Shown: positions 1 through 9,267 of the stretch, piece by piece
Numbering within the stretch: position 1 is the stretch's first letter
Layout of the letters: every line of letters begins with the position of its first letter
Assembly: GCA_963663365.2 (NCBI GenBank)
Contig: CAXXIH010000004.1
Location: forward strand, 310,001 to 374,000
DNA length: 64,000 nt
Origin: G963663365 sp963663365
Lineage (GTDB): Bacteria > Hinthialibacterota > Hinthialibacteria > Hinthialibacterales > G963663365
Direction of reading: 5' to 3'
Notes under the pieces: generated by a model
What the model saw: only the letters and a program-made list of their open reading frames with translations
What the model was told of the DNA's origin: nothing
Database searches by the model: none
Translations under genes and position numbers: made by a program

Positions 1-1
1 C

Positions 2-1282
2 CGAATCTTCCTCGATTTCTTCCGCCGATACGGATTGGCGATACTTCTCATCTCCGTGTGTTATCCACTCTTAATTGGATTTGAGGGCGGGCACGACTCT
101 CATATCGGACTGATGTTGGCATTTTTAACCCTATACGTTTTGGAGTTTTATGTAGGCGCCGACATCCACCGGCACGAAATCTTTAAAGTCATGCAAATGC
201 TCCCCACATGCAGGCGGCGGTTTGCCCGCACTTTATGGGCCGAAGGCGTGCTGGTTCCACTCGTGGCCGGATGGTCGGTATTAATTCTTGGTAGTTCCGC
301 GCAACGATTCATGGCCCAGGAATACATTCTCGGCTGGAACCACTTGCCGCCATTCTTTTTTATCTCACTACTGATTTGCAGCGGGTGCTGGCTTATCGTT
401 ATGACCTTTCAGCCTAAAAGTTGGCTGAGTTATGTATCGATAATCCTCTTCGCCGCCTGTGCCCTTCCGTTTTATGCAGCCTATAAATGGTGGGAAACTA
501 GCATTGCGATTCCTTGCATTACGATTCCAATATCCGTCCTCGTTATTGCACTAACCTATTACTACGCCCCAAAGATATTGGATTTGGCAACGACCCAGGT
601 TCTCGAAATTACGATAACAACCAAGGCTCATTCCGTAAGGAATCAGGATACCTCCATCAGCTGGTTTGACCGGGCGTTATCTAATCCTTATTTGCGCACA
701 ATCTGCGGGGCCACCTCTTTGATTGTGCTGATAATCACGGTTTTTACAGTCGCAAAGGCATTCTCCCCTCCGGAAGGAAGTATGCTGATGGAGCTGGTTC
801 TTCTCTTATTCTTTGTTCCGGCCATATTCTTTGTGCTCCCTTGGGGGGCATTTCTCGGCTCATTGCGCATGTTCGGAAGCATGCCGATGCCGCGCAGTCG
901 GTTATGTGTAATGTGTCTGCTGGTACCGGTACTTGCGCTTTCGCCGGTAGCGGCCACCAGTCTATTTTTCGGCAAGATTGCCTGGATGGTCTATTTTGTC
1001 GCCGTTACAGCGTGGTTGTTTACCAATGCTTTTTACCTGCGCTGGAACAAAATTGTGGCCATGGTCGCTCTCAATAGCATCTTGGTCATTCTTGGATTCT
1101 GGCCCTTGGTGAGAACGACAATGATCGCAACAAAAGACACGGAAGGCGTTCAGTGGGTCGATTCTATGGTTTTATTAAACACAGCCTGTGTACTGCTGTT
1201 TTCCATAGGCTGGATTCTTCATATGCTGCAAAACAGCAACACCCCTTTCCAGAAGAAACCGGGGTTCAAGATGGGTTTTTAA
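2..1282 (+). CDS. Polytopic membrane protein, ABC-2-permease-like (5' end cut by window edge)
   Basis: The reading frame is open to the left edge, so the gene probably starts outside the window; TTG at 35 is the first possible in-window start. The protein has about ten hydrophobic segments. Two halves resemble each other: a segment with MLPTCRRRFARTLW followed by a hydrophobic VLVPLVAGW stretch near residues 55-80, and SMPMPRSRLCVMCLLVPVL near residue 290. A short loop with P..RR/SR..A followed by membrane helices is seen in ABC-2-type exporters and relatives. No ATPase lies in the window, so the transporter role is inference. The next gene is 154 bp downstream, past a 10-bp-stem hairpin. Confidence 0.6.
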   Translation, partial: RIFLDFFRRYGLAILLISVCYPLLIGFEGGHDSHIGLMLAFLTLYVLEFYVGADIHRHEIFKVMQMLPTCRRRFARTLWAEGVLVPLVAGWSVLILGSSAQRFMAQEYILGWNHLPPFFFISLLICSGCWLIVMTFQPKSWLSYVSIILFAACALPFYAAYKWWETSIAIPCITIPISVLVIALTYYYAPKILDLATTQVLEITITTKAHSVRNQDTSISWFDRALSNPYLRTICGATSLIVLIITVFTVAKAFSPPEGSMLMELVLLLFFVPAIFFVLPWGAFLGSLRMFGSMPMPRSRLCVMCLLVPVLALSPVAATSLFFGKIAWMVYFVAVTAWLFTNAFYLRWNKIVAMVALNSILVILGFWPLVRTTMIATKDTEGVQWVDSMVLLNTACVLLFSIGWILHMLQNSNTPFQKKPGFKMGF

Positions 1283-1366
1283 TCGCAGAATGGCATATTT
1301 GCTCCTGGTTCCATCATGGCCTGTGTTTTCGAAGTGCACCCCCTATTGGTGCTCATGACACGCTCA

Positions 1367-1398
1367 TTCTCAACTTGCTTGTCACTCTAAGTTGAGAA
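1367..1398. terminator. 10-bp perfect hairpin between membrane-protein genes
   Basis: TTCTCAACTT at 1367-1376 pairs perfectly with AAGTTGAGAA at 1389-1398 across a 12-nt loop. There is no T-run on the plus strand, so it is either a weak terminator, a processing/attenuation hairpin ahead of the 1437 gene, or a protein-binding inverted repeat. Confidence 0.4.
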
Positions 1399-1436
1399 GA
1401 ATACAGTGAATTGCAGACACTTAATCGGGATAGGCC

Positions 1437-2030
1437 ATGGACCAGTTGCGACACATACTCGCGTTGTTCTCTATCATTGCCATGCCGCCGGCCATGCTCT
1501 ATTGGTTTGTGTTTCACGGTTTATTGCCGTTCTGGAGAAAATTAGGCCCATGGTTGGCGGGTATCTTTCTAACCCTAATCATGCTCTGTATCGGCTATGC
1601 GATCTTCCTCTGGCGTGACCCTATATTGGCGGTGGATTACGGTACACAACCCATCCCATTGATAATAGGACTCGCGTTTTATTTCTTAGGGACTTATGTC
1701 TCTTACCAACGTTTCAAAAAGTTATCTCTTAAAGTCATGATTGGAATTCCTGTTCTTGATCCCGGCCATCACAAGACAGAAATGCTGCAAGACGGCATTT
1801 ACGCAAAGATCAGACATCCCCGGTATGCCGAGATCATGATTCTTATGTGCGGCATTGCCTTCATTGCAAACTACCTTGCGGTGTACCTTCTGCTGCCATT
1901 CACGTTTGCTTGTCTTTATTTCATTGTCATCATTGAAGAGCGGGAACTTTTACAGCGTTTTGGCGATCAATACGAAGACTATTGCCGCCGTGTACCGCGG
2001 TTCATTCCTAGTTTCAAACGTGACAACTAA
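1437..2030 (+). CDS. Isoprenylcysteine carboxyl methyltransferase-like membrane protein
   Basis: A 197-residue protein with about five membrane segments. The C-terminal half carries the family signature: GIYAKIRHPRYAE (residues ~121-133), a hydrophobic helix, then EERELLQRFGDQYEDY and RVPRFIP near the end. In the ICMT/PEMT superfamily these RHP and EE..L..R.G..Y..Y motifs bind S-adenosylmethionine at the membrane face. Bacterial members usually methylate small molecules or lipids; the substrate here cannot be told. ATG at 1437 follows a GGGATAGG purine stretch. A terminator follows at 2140. Confidence 0.85.
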   Translation: MDQLRHILALFSIIAMPPAMLYWFVFHGLLPFWRKLGPWLAGIFLTLIMLCIGYAIFLWRDPILAVDYGTQPIPLIIGLAFYFLGTYVSYQRFKKLSLKVMIGIPVLDPGHHKTEMLQDGIYAKIRHPRYAEIMILMCGIAFIANYLAVYLLLPFTFACLYFIVIIEERELLQRFGDQYEDYCRRVPRFIPSFKRDN

Positions 2031-2139
2031 CACACCGATAACATCAACCATGCAAAAACATGGTGATCCATTCAAAAAACAAGATCAAACGCTAAAGTCT
2101 GATTCTATTAGTGTCGATAATTGTACGATGATTGAATCG

Positions 2140-2167
2140 TGTGCCCTCAGGGCACAATCTGTTTTTT
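2140..2167 (+). terminator. Rho-independent terminator after the methyltransferase gene
   Basis: TGTGCCC at 2140-2146 and GGGCACA at 2150-2156 form a 7-bp stem with a TCA loop, followed five bases later by six consecutive T (2162-2167). Confidence 0.75.
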
Positions 2168-2268
2168 CTATCCAACGCTTCTCCCGGCCGTTAATGTGAC
2201 AAAGAGTCAGTTCGGTCGGGCGGGCGAGATTCTGAATCTTTTGATTGTATTGTTCGGGAGTCGTTACC

Positions 2269-3327
2269 GTGGCCGCGCCCGCTTTGCTTGACGCTTTTTT
2301 TGACCGTTCACTTCAAAATTACTTCTTTAAGAAACGCTACGGCTACTGGCAGCTGAACCAAGAGGATGAGGCCGCCAAACGGAATATCCCCCCCAAACGT
2401 CTGGTAAAAGCATTTATCAATGGCAAAGTGCATTGGCTAACCGATCAAGAAGCCCAAGGCCTGCTTGCCCGTTTGGAGGATCCATCGGGTTCCGACAGAG
2501 CATTTAAGGCATCGCTCGAAAGGGCACTGCACGGCGAGAGCCAAGCACTAGCCGATGAAGTCCGAGTCGTCATTAGCCTTACCATTCAATCCTTGCATGA
2601 ATCCGCGGATGAAGAATCGCTATCCCCGGAAGATCTAAAGCGTTTCACAACGGCTCTGCGCCGTCATTTCAACGATGCGGAAGCGGTAATTGAGGAGCTG
2701 TTTTCGGCCGAGAAGGAATTGCAGCAACGCATGGGCGAAGACCCGATCATCGTCAACTATGAACGGGGTATGGCCGCGCTCTTGGAATTACAGAAACAGG
2801 GGCGGGAGGAAGAAGCCGCCAAACTTGCGCAAGAACTGCAAAAAGTGAAACAGAAATATCTTCTGCGCACACGTCCTTTAGAGCCTCTTAAATACACCAT
2901 CTCCTTTTACCGCATGGATCTCCAGAAGACGAAATCCAAGGTGATGGTCATTCATCTGGAAATCAATACGGCCAGAGACGCCGGTCTGCATTCACAGTTG
3001 ACCAATCTGCAAGAGCGCTTGGGGAAAGCCAAAGACCATCCCTGGGACGATCTCGATTTGGAAGATTTGGACGATCAAATCGATCCTCGTGCCCGCGATA
3101 TGCGTCAAGAATTACGAAACCTTAAGACAGAGTCCGAATTTACTTCATGCAATGTCAAGCAGTTGGATAAAGTCTGCCGTTGGATCGAGGATAAGGTCTT
3201 TGGCGATGAGCAAATCCGGAATGCCACATTCCAACGTGTTCAGAAACTCCGCTCATCGGGCACACAACAAGAGAATAAGAAGACTTCTTCCAACGGCATG
3301 GTCTTCACCAAACACCGCCTGCACTAA
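2269..3327 (+). CDS. Hypothetical charged helical/coiled-coil protein
   Basis: Not recognised. The product is about 352 residues, very rich in Glu, Lys, Gln and Leu, with no signal peptide or membrane segment, so probably cytoplasmic. The N-terminal ~60 residues look globular (aromatic FFKKRYGYWQL and a VKAFINGKVHWL stretch that resembles a short beta-hairpin). Residues ~90-330 are long amphipathic helices with heptad-like Leu/Ala spacing. GTG at 2269 is chosen because a GGGAG Shine-Dalgarno sits 8-9 nt upstream; a TTG at 2245 would also be in frame but lacks one. The 3' end faces the next minus-strand gene with only 26 bp between them. Confidence 0.7.
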   Translation: MAAPALLDAFFDRSLQNYFFKKRYGYWQLNQEDEAAKRNIPPKRLVKAFINGKVHWLTDQEAQGLLARLEDPSGSDRAFKASLERALHGESQALADEVRVVISLTIQSLHESADEESLSPEDLKRFTTALRRHFNDAEAVIEELFSAEKELQQRMGEDPIIVNYERGMAALLELQKQGREEEAAKLAQELQKVKQKYLLRTRPLEPLKYTISFYRMDLQKTKSKVMVIHLEINTARDAGLHSQLTNLQERLGKAKDHPWDDLDLEDLDDQIDPRARDMRQELRNLKTESEFTSCNVKQLDKVCRWIEDKVFGDEQIRNATFQRVQKLRSSGTQQENKKTSSNGMVFTKHRLH

Positions 3328-3353
3328 CCGTTCTATCAGAATCGTAGCCGGAT

Positions 3354-4373
3354 TCAATCGGCATTTTGCACGGCGGACCACTTTAGATATTCCTGCCGCA
3401 CATCTTCAGCGCTGACAAATGGTTTAATTAAAAGCCGGGCGTTATATCCATAGGTTCGGCCCGGTTCCGGCTTGCGGATCACAAATTGCCAATCCCAAGC
3501 CGGGCTATGCGGATCCGGATTCTTATCGTCATCCCGGATAAAATTCCACATGGCAAAACGGATACTTGTGCGCCGGTCAAACATCATAATATAGGCAAGC
3601 GTGTCGTCCTTCGTCTCCGGATCGCCGTCGCCATCCACGAGCCCATAATAAAAAGGCATCAAGAATCGTTTGCGGGGATGTTCGATGATATTTAGAGACT
3701 GGGCTCCTTCTTCATAGGGAAGATCATGAACACCCGCATAGGCCACGGTTCCCGTTTCAAATCCATCCGGCGTATCATCCCCAAAGCTCAGCCATCCGGT
3801 GCTAACCCCATCCACACCATAAAAATGAATCTTGCGCTCCCGTGTGCAATTCATATAGCTGGCCCACATCAAGGCCGCATACCCTAGTCCAAAGCGGTCT
3901 TCACGCGGCGTGGCGGAAAAAGATAAATCAACGGCATTCGATGAGGCCAGCGTGTATTTCAATTCGCAATCCATGGCCCAAGAGGATTCAGCGGCATGCC
4001 ATAGCAAAGACGCGCTTTTGCGGGAATGTACACGCAAATGATTCGGATCCTTGCGCGGCGTGAACATTGAGATTTCTCGATCCGCCACCATCCCATTAAA
4101 GATATGCTCGAAATTCAATCCAACAAATTCGTCACGGAATAAATTCCGATCCGGGAATAGAGCAACGATAAGCGGATTAAATCCACTTCCCTGCCGCTTG
4201 GCATTGGACACATTGTCGTGTATTTGGCCTCGCAGGGAGCCATGGCGAAGCCATACGCTTTCGCCCCTATCGGTTTCTGCGCTTGGGTCTGCCTCCGCAT
4301 ACACACTGCAAATACAAAACAAGCAAGTGGATAAAACGGAAATGAAACACGGAATTCTATTCTGGATTTTCAT
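3354..4373 (-). CDS. Secreted protein of unknown function
   Basis: The product is 339 residues with an N-terminal signal peptide (hydrophobic CFISVLSTCLFCICS ending near VYA-EAD). The rest is a soluble, aromatic- and Asp-rich domain with beta-rich composition, as in proteins acting on sugars; no catalytic signature was recognised. Its start overlaps the last 17 bp of the upstream BrkB-like gene (ending 4357), so translation may be coupled. Function is not assigned. Confidence 0.7.
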   Translation of the reverse strand: MKIQNRIPCFISVLSTCLFCICSVYAEADPSAETDRGESVWLRHGSLRGQIHDNVSNAKRQGSGFNPLIVALFPDRNLFRDEFVGLNFEHIFNGMVADREISMFTPRKDPNHLRVHSRKSASLLWHAAESSWAMDCELKYTLASSNAVDLSFSATPREDRFGLGYAALMWASYMNCTRERKIHFYGVDGVSTGWLSFGDDTPDGFETGTVAYAGVHDLPYEEGAQSLNIIEHPRKRFLMPFYYGLVDGDGDPETKDDTLAYIMMFDRRTSIRFAMWNFIRDDDKNPDPHSPAWDWQFVIRKPEPGRTYGYNARLLIKPFVSAEDVRQEYLKWSAVQNAD

Positions 4374-5763
4374 GATTCAGCCGTGTAACAAACTCATCGA
4401 AAGAGAGATCGGCTTTTTGCAATCCCTGCTGAAAAAACCGTTCGCTGTATTCGCAGGCCGTGCGCATAAATTGATCATCGGATTCAACCGTTCGGGAATC
4501 GTGTCCACCCCGAATGGCCTCGATCACATCTGAGGTGTGTATCTTTTGAGGGCTGCGGGCCGGGAGAATCGATTCTTGCTTATCGGCTGCCATGGTGAGT
4601 ATTCCGGCATCGATTAGCGGAGAAAGAATGCTCCGCACAAGCGCATCATGCATATGCAAATCGTCACAAAAACGATCGATATTCCAGCGGGGTGTCTCAC
4701 GCAAAAACGCATCGGTTACACGAGCCGTGATCCACAAGGCGATTGTTTCCCGGCTGCGGGAACTGAGTTGGATATCCAAAAACTCACGCGAGAGCCGCCG
4801 GTAATGCTGCATACAGAAACTAACTTCCGCTCCTAAAAGCAGGATGATCCAACTTAAATAGAGCCACACCAAAAAGATCGGCAAAGCGGAAAGAGTTCCA
4901 TAGAGCGCACTATAGCGCGCCAAACCGACCTGAAATTTGATATATCCCCATTGAGAGACCTGCCAAAAGAAACCCGCCAAAACTCCACCCGCGAGCGCAT
5001 ACAAAACAGGAACTCGTGTATTGGGGATAAACAAATAGACAAAACTAAAGGCAAGCGAAAATCCCAGCAAAGCAAACAGCATGGGCCATACATGCTGGCC
5101 AAACATTGTCATGATAGAGGCCGGCAAATGCACATCCGTAAAGGCTTGGCCGACCATCTGGCGTACAGGGCCAAAACTCTGTTGCCAGGCTAAAAAAACG
5201 AACATCGGCCCCACAGCCAAAACACTTAAATAATCGCTGAAACGCCTCCAGATGCTACGTCCCCGCCCCACACCCCATATGCGGTTAAAGGCCTCCTCGA
5301 CACTCCCAATCGCCATAATGACACTTACCAAAAGTCCCAATAGACCGACCACACCCAAAGCCCGGAAATTTACATTTTGGATGGCCTCGGTAATAACCGT
5401 ACGAACAGACTGAAACGCGGCTTCCATCCCGCTGCTTTGCGTCGAATCGGGCTGCATCCGGGTTAAAAGCCTTTGAATAAATTCATCCTGGATATTATCG
5501 AGCCCCAAACCTCGTGAGGCAGCAAACATCACCGAAAGGATCGGAACCAAGGCTAATAGCGTGATGAAAGTCAAAGCCGAGGCGCGGGTTAGACAATCAT
5601 CGTGAAAAAACTCACGTACAACGAGGATTACAAACCGAAGGACTTTCTTCCCGCCTGCGGGCAGGTGAGACGACTCATTTTCCTGCCAAAGTTCCCGTTG
5701 AAGATAGGAACGCAGAGCCAGCCAACGGCCTTGGATACTATGCAACACGTCGATCATGGACAT
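4357..5763 (-). CDS. YihY/BrkB-family inner-membrane protein with C-terminal winged-helix-like tail
   Basis: The membrane domain (residues ~55-325) carries the family landmarks: LTRASALTFITLLALVPIL, a middle RIWGVGRGRS loop, and ALPIFLVWLYLSWIILLLGAEV near the end. Such proteins were once called RNase BN; they are six-helix membrane proteins of debated role (transport or envelope function). After the membrane part, ~130 soluble residues resemble a winged-helix repeat often found in this family. ATG at 5763 is preferred over a TTG at 5778 because GAAGAGG lies just upstream. It overlaps the downstream secreted-protein gene by 17 bp. Confidence 0.88.
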   Translation of the reverse strand: MSMIDVLHSIQGRWLALRSYLQRELWQENESSHLPAGGKKVLRFVILVVREFFHDDCLTRASALTFITLLALVPILSVMFAASRGLGLDNIQDEFIQRLLTRMQPDSTQSSGMEAAFQSVRTVITEAIQNVNFRALGVVGLLGLLVSVIMAIGSVEEAFNRIWGVGRGRSIWRRFSDYLSVLAVGPMFVFLAWQQSFGPVRQMVGQAFTDVHLPASIMTMFGQHVWPMLFALLGFSLAFSFVYLFIPNTRVPVLYALAGGVLAGFFWQVSQWGYIKFQVGLARYSALYGTLSALPIFLVWLYLSWIILLLGAEVSFCMQHYRRLSREFLDIQLSSRSRETIALWITARVTDAFLRETPRWNIDRFCDDLHMHDALVRSILSPLIDAGILTMAADKQESILPARSPQKIHTSDVIEAIRGGHDSRTVESDDQFMRTACEYSERFFQQGLQKADLSFDEFVTRLNHENPE

Positions 5764-5932
5764 CGAAGACCTCTTCAATGCTTCGATTGTGCACGACCCA
5801 TGAAAATTCTACAAGGCGTAGAGACATCCTAGCTCACCGCGCTAAAGGTAGATGGAACGGCGCTTTAAAACATATACTTGAACAGGATTCAACATGTAGA
5901 CTCTCCCTATTACAAATGCAGGAAGAAGGATC

Positions 5933-6982
5933 ATGACTTATCTTCATCGCCGCAGACAAATGGCATGGATAGCCGCTTTCGTCATTTTAACGGCTATGGG
6001 CGCAACCGCATCAAACACGGGACACCATCGGAGCGACTGGCTTCATAAGGCCGGCTGGGGTGTATTTGTGCATTACTTGGCAGGTGTTGTGGCATCGGAT
6101 ACCGAAACAACCGTGGAGGAATGGAACCGGATCGTTGACGCCATGGATGTAGAAGGATTCGCAGCCCAAATTGAACAGACCGGCGCCCATTATTGCGTCA
6201 TTACACTGGGCCAAAACTCCGGATTCTATTGTGCTCCTAATCCAACCTACGACAGAATCACGGGGATTCACCCCAGCAAATGTGCGCGGCGCGATTTGGT
6301 TAGCGATCTTTATGCGGCCCTTAAACCCAAAAACATCCGCCTTATGGTTTACCTGCCGTCAGGTGCGCCGGACCGTGATCCGGCCGCAATGAAAGCCTTA
6401 GAGTGGGACAAAGGCCGCTATCCGCTTTGGAGTCATCCCGAAGGCGGCCCTGGTGATGGTGATCCCCGCTTTGAGAATTTCCAGAATAAATGGGAAGAAA
6501 TTATCAGTGATTGGTCCTTGCGCTGGGGAACAAAAGTCTCCGGCTGGTGGTTCGATGGATGCTACTACCCCATTGCCATGTACCAGCATCCGGATTCTCC
6601 GAATTTTGCCAGTTTTGCCGGGGCGGCTCGCGCAGGGAATCCCGAAAGCCTTGTAGCGTTTAATCCCGGCGTCCGTTATCCGGTTCGGCCGCTAACGCCT
6701 GAGGAAGACTACACGGCGGGCGAAATCACAGAGCCGGATAAACTGAATTGCCAAGGCCGTTGGGTTGAAGGCGTGCAATACCACATACTTTGCTATCTGG
6801 GCGAACAATGGGGCCATGGGGCGCCACGTTTCTCAGATCAGCAAATCATCGGCTGGACAAACAACATCATCGACAAAGGCGGCGTAGTAACCTGGGAGGT
6901 TCCGATCCAACCCGATGGTCTCATTCCCCAGCCTTTTGTCGATCAGCTTTCGGCATTGAAGGCCGGGCTAAATCAGCAGTAA
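5933..6982 (+). CDS. GH29-like alpha-L-fucosidase, secreted
   Basis: The product is 349 residues with a signal peptide (WIAAFVILTAMGATA-SN). The fold signature is that of GH29 fucosidases: W(G)VFVHY near residue 45, GAHYCVITLGQNSGF near 84-98, and the strand KVSGWWFDGC whose Asp (about residue 208) corresponds to the catalytic nucleophile. The protein ends right after the barrel, so it lacks the C-terminal beta-sandwich of full-length fucosidases. ATG is preceded by GGAAGAAGG. It begins a plus-strand run with the HAD and sialidase genes, suggesting glycan scavenging. Confidence 0.72.
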   Translation: MTYLHRRRQMAWIAAFVILTAMGATASNTGHHRSDWLHKAGWGVFVHYLAGVVASDTETTVEEWNRIVDAMDVEGFAAQIEQTGAHYCVITLGQNSGFYCAPNPTYDRITGIHPSKCARRDLVSDLYAALKPKNIRLMVYLPSGAPDRDPAAMKALEWDKGRYPLWSHPEGGPGDGDPRFENFQNKWEEIISDWSLRWGTKVSGWWFDGCYYPIAMYQHPDSPNFASFAGAARAGNPESLVAFNPGVRYPVRPLTPEEDYTAGEITEPDKLNCQGRWVEGVQYHILCYLGEQWGHGAPRFSDQQIIGWTNNIIDKGGVVTWEVPIQPDGLIPQPFVDQLSALKAGLNQQ

Positions 6983-7133
6983 GGGAAATCATAAATCCTA
7001 TCCTTGAGCCGCATGCAACCTATCCATCATGCATACTTGGCGCTCGGAGGTTAGCTGCAATTGCGCTACTCTAAATCCTTGAAGCCAGATGCTTTCTTCA
7101 TTATGCATGAAAATAATTGTCAATGGATTGAAC

Positions 7134-8129
7134 ATGAATGAAACACAGATTGTCGGTTTGGGCGCGCAGGCCCACTATGCGCGGGAAGATTTCTTAGATT
7201 TGGAAACTGGCGGCGATGGCCGCTGGCAAACCGGACGGGATGGTGTACGCCGGATCACCGCGCCCCGGGATGGCAAAGTCGAATTAATTGGTTATGAAGA
7301 CCACACGCTTGTGTATGTCAAATCGGCCATGGGGTACCCCGCTATCTACCCGTTGCAAGACGCAGCCTTCGAACCACCTGCCAAGGCCGTCTTAATGGAT
7401 TTGGACGGAACCAGTGTGCTTAGCGAGCATTTCTGGGTGTGGGTAATCGAACAGTCCACCGCCCGGCTTCTGGAGGATCCGCAATTTAAATTGGATGAAG
7501 AGGATTTGCCGCATGTTTCCGGGCATTCGGTGTCTGAACACCTCCGGCACTGCATAAAGAAATACTGTCCTCAAAAAACCGTTGAAGAGGCGCGGAAACA
7601 CTATTTCGACATTACTCATTTCGAGCTAAACGAAATCATGGAAGGTCGCGGCAAAAAGGATGCCTTCCGCCCGGCGCCGGGATTAAAAGAATTTCTGCTG
7701 GAACTCAAAGCACACAACATCAAAATTGGCCTGGTCACATCCGGGCTCTATGAAAAAGCCTGGCCGGAAATACTCTCGGCCTTTCGTGTGATGGATTTGG
7801 GTAATCCGGAGGAGTTTTACGATGCAATCGTGACGGCCGGTTATCCACTTCGCAAAGGCCAGACAGGTACTTTGGGAGAATTGGAGGCAAAACCGCATCC
7901 ATGGCTTTATGCCGAAGTGGCCCGGGTGGGCCTGGGGATCGAACCATCCGAGCGAAACCGGGTAATTGGCCTCGAAGACTCCTCGGCCGGTGTCGTAGCA
8001 ATCCGTTTGGCCGGATTTGCGGCGATTGGCATGACAACAGGCAATATCGAGCAAAGCGGCGCACGCCCGTTTCTCCATGCGGAATGCGAGAATCTTGCAG
8101 ACGCTTTGCCTGTGATTTTGGGCACATAA
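7134..8129 (+). CDS. HAD-superfamily hydrolase with an N-terminal extension (phosphatase/phosphomutase-like)
   Basis: All four HAD motifs are visible: VLMDLDGTS (motif I, Asp89/Asp91 when counted from the ATG at 7134), GLVTSG (II), the Lys in AKPHP (III) and GLEDSSAG (IV), with a helical cap between I and II, as in beta-phosphoglucomutase-type enzymes. About 80 residues precede motif I, which is unusual. The start is uncertain: ATGs at 7089, 7107 and 7134 are all in frame and none has a strong Shine-Dalgarno. It ends 10 nt before the sialidase gene, so the two are probably co-transcribed and may act on sugar phosphates released from the same glycan. Confidence 0.8.
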   Translation: MNETQIVGLGAQAHYAREDFLDLETGGDGRWQTGRDGVRRITAPRDGKVELIGYEDHTLVYVKSAMGYPAIYPLQDAAFEPPAKAVLMDLDGTSVLSEHFWVWVIEQSTARLLEDPQFKLDEEDLPHVSGHSVSEHLRHCIKKYCPQKTVEEARKHYFDITHFELNEIMEGRGKKDAFRPAPGLKEFLLELKAHNIKIGLVTSGLYEKAWPEILSAFRVMDLGNPEEFYDAIVTAGYPLRKGQTGTLGELEAKPHPWLYAEVARVGLGIEPSERNRVIGLEDSSAGVVAIRLAGFAAIGMTTGNIEQSGARPFLHAECENLADALPVILGT

Positions 8130-8139
8130 AGGACTCTTT

Positions 8140-9231
8140 ATGCGAACATATTTTCAAACAGCATTTCTTTCTTTGCTTATTGCAGTCTCGGCTCATGCTC
8201 AAGATTGGGCAAAGCAAGCGGAATCGGATGCCAAAGAAGACCGGCGGGCGATTATTTTCGACGGAAAAAGTCCAAACCGTTTGGCTTGCGATACTACACT
8301 GAGAGAAATGCCGGATGGTTCCTGGGTAACCATTATGTTGGGTGGCGGCGACAAGGAACCGTTGCCTGAGAATCGAATATGGATCAGTCGAAGTACGGAC
8401 CAGGGGCAGCATTGGTCCGCAATGACTCCGGTAGATTTAGGATTTAAAAACCAAGATCCAAACACGGCATTGGTGCCAACTGAATTGATGGTGCATAACG
8501 GCATATGCACCTTGTTTTTTGCCACACATGACGGTCATTTCGGGAATTGGAAATGTTGGTTTTCCACCAGTACCGACAGTTGCCGAAGTTGGGGCGATGC
8601 CACCCCCGCTCCCGGCAAACTTCATAAAAGTACTTTCATCCGCAATCACATCGTCACTCAAGACGGGCGGATCTTATTACCTTTTCAACATTATGAAGGA
8701 GCAAAAGGGCCGCACGATCCACGCAACGGCGTACTTGTGAGTCATGATAAAGGAGAAACCTGGGAGATTTACGGTTGGATTCGACTCACAGAGGATGATG
8801 CCTATCGCGGCTGGGCCGAGAATAACATTGTGGAACTCAGCGACGGCACAATCGCTATGATGATTCGCGCTGACAACCTCGGCGGCGTTTTATACCGGGC
8901 CGATTCCCCGGATGGCGGCAAATCCTGGCCGGATTTTGCAGAGAAAACCAATATTCCGAATCCTGGATCCAAAGCAACACTCTATCCGCTTGGCGGAAGC
9001 CGTTTTGCGCTATTGCACAACCCCAATCCGCATGAACGCAATCCATTGGCACTTTGGATCAGTTTTGACGATTTAAAAACCTGGACGTATCAACGTGTAT
9101 TGGACAATACTCCGGGGCGTCTCAATTATCCGGATGGCTTTGTCAGCAAAGACAGGCGTTATCTTCACTTTGCGTTCGACGACAACCGGCATCGCGCGGT
9201 ATACATTGGAGCAAGATTGCCGCTTAATTAA
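8140..9231 (+). CDS. Secreted sialidase-like BNR-repeat protein
   Basis: The product is 363 residues with a signal peptide (FLSLLIAVSAHA-QD). Asp-box motifs of six-bladed sialidase propellers are clear: SRSTDQGQHW, SHDKGETW and SPDGGKSW. The WAENNIVELSDGTIAMMIR strand matches the catalytic-Glu blade of sialidase-like proteins. Such proteins remove terminal sialic acid or related sugars (GH33-like), though many BNR proteins in this type of genome have other or no known substrate. AAGGA lies 6-7 nt before the ATG. It is 10 nt downstream of the HAD gene and faces a minus-strand PAS gene. Confidence 0.82.
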   Translation: MRTYFQTAFLSLLIAVSAHAQDWAKQAESDAKEDRRAIIFDGKSPNRLACDTTLREMPDGSWVTIMLGGGDKEPLPENRIWISRSTDQGQHWSAMTPVDLGFKNQDPNTALVPTELMVHNGICTLFFATHDGHFGNWKCWFSTSTDSCRSWGDATPAPGKLHKSTFIRNHIVTQDGRILLPFQHYEGAKGPHDPRNGVLVSHDKGETWEIYGWIRLTEDDAYRGWAENNIVELSDGTIAMMIRADNLGGVLYRADSPDGGKSWPDFAEKTNIPNPGSKATLYPLGGSRFALLHNPNPHERNPLALWISFDDLKTWTYQRVLDNTPGRLNYPDGFVSKDRRYLHFAFDDNRHRAVYIGARLPLN

Positions 9232-9267
9232 TAATCAATATGCTTTTTTGAGTTTGCCTAGAAGCAG

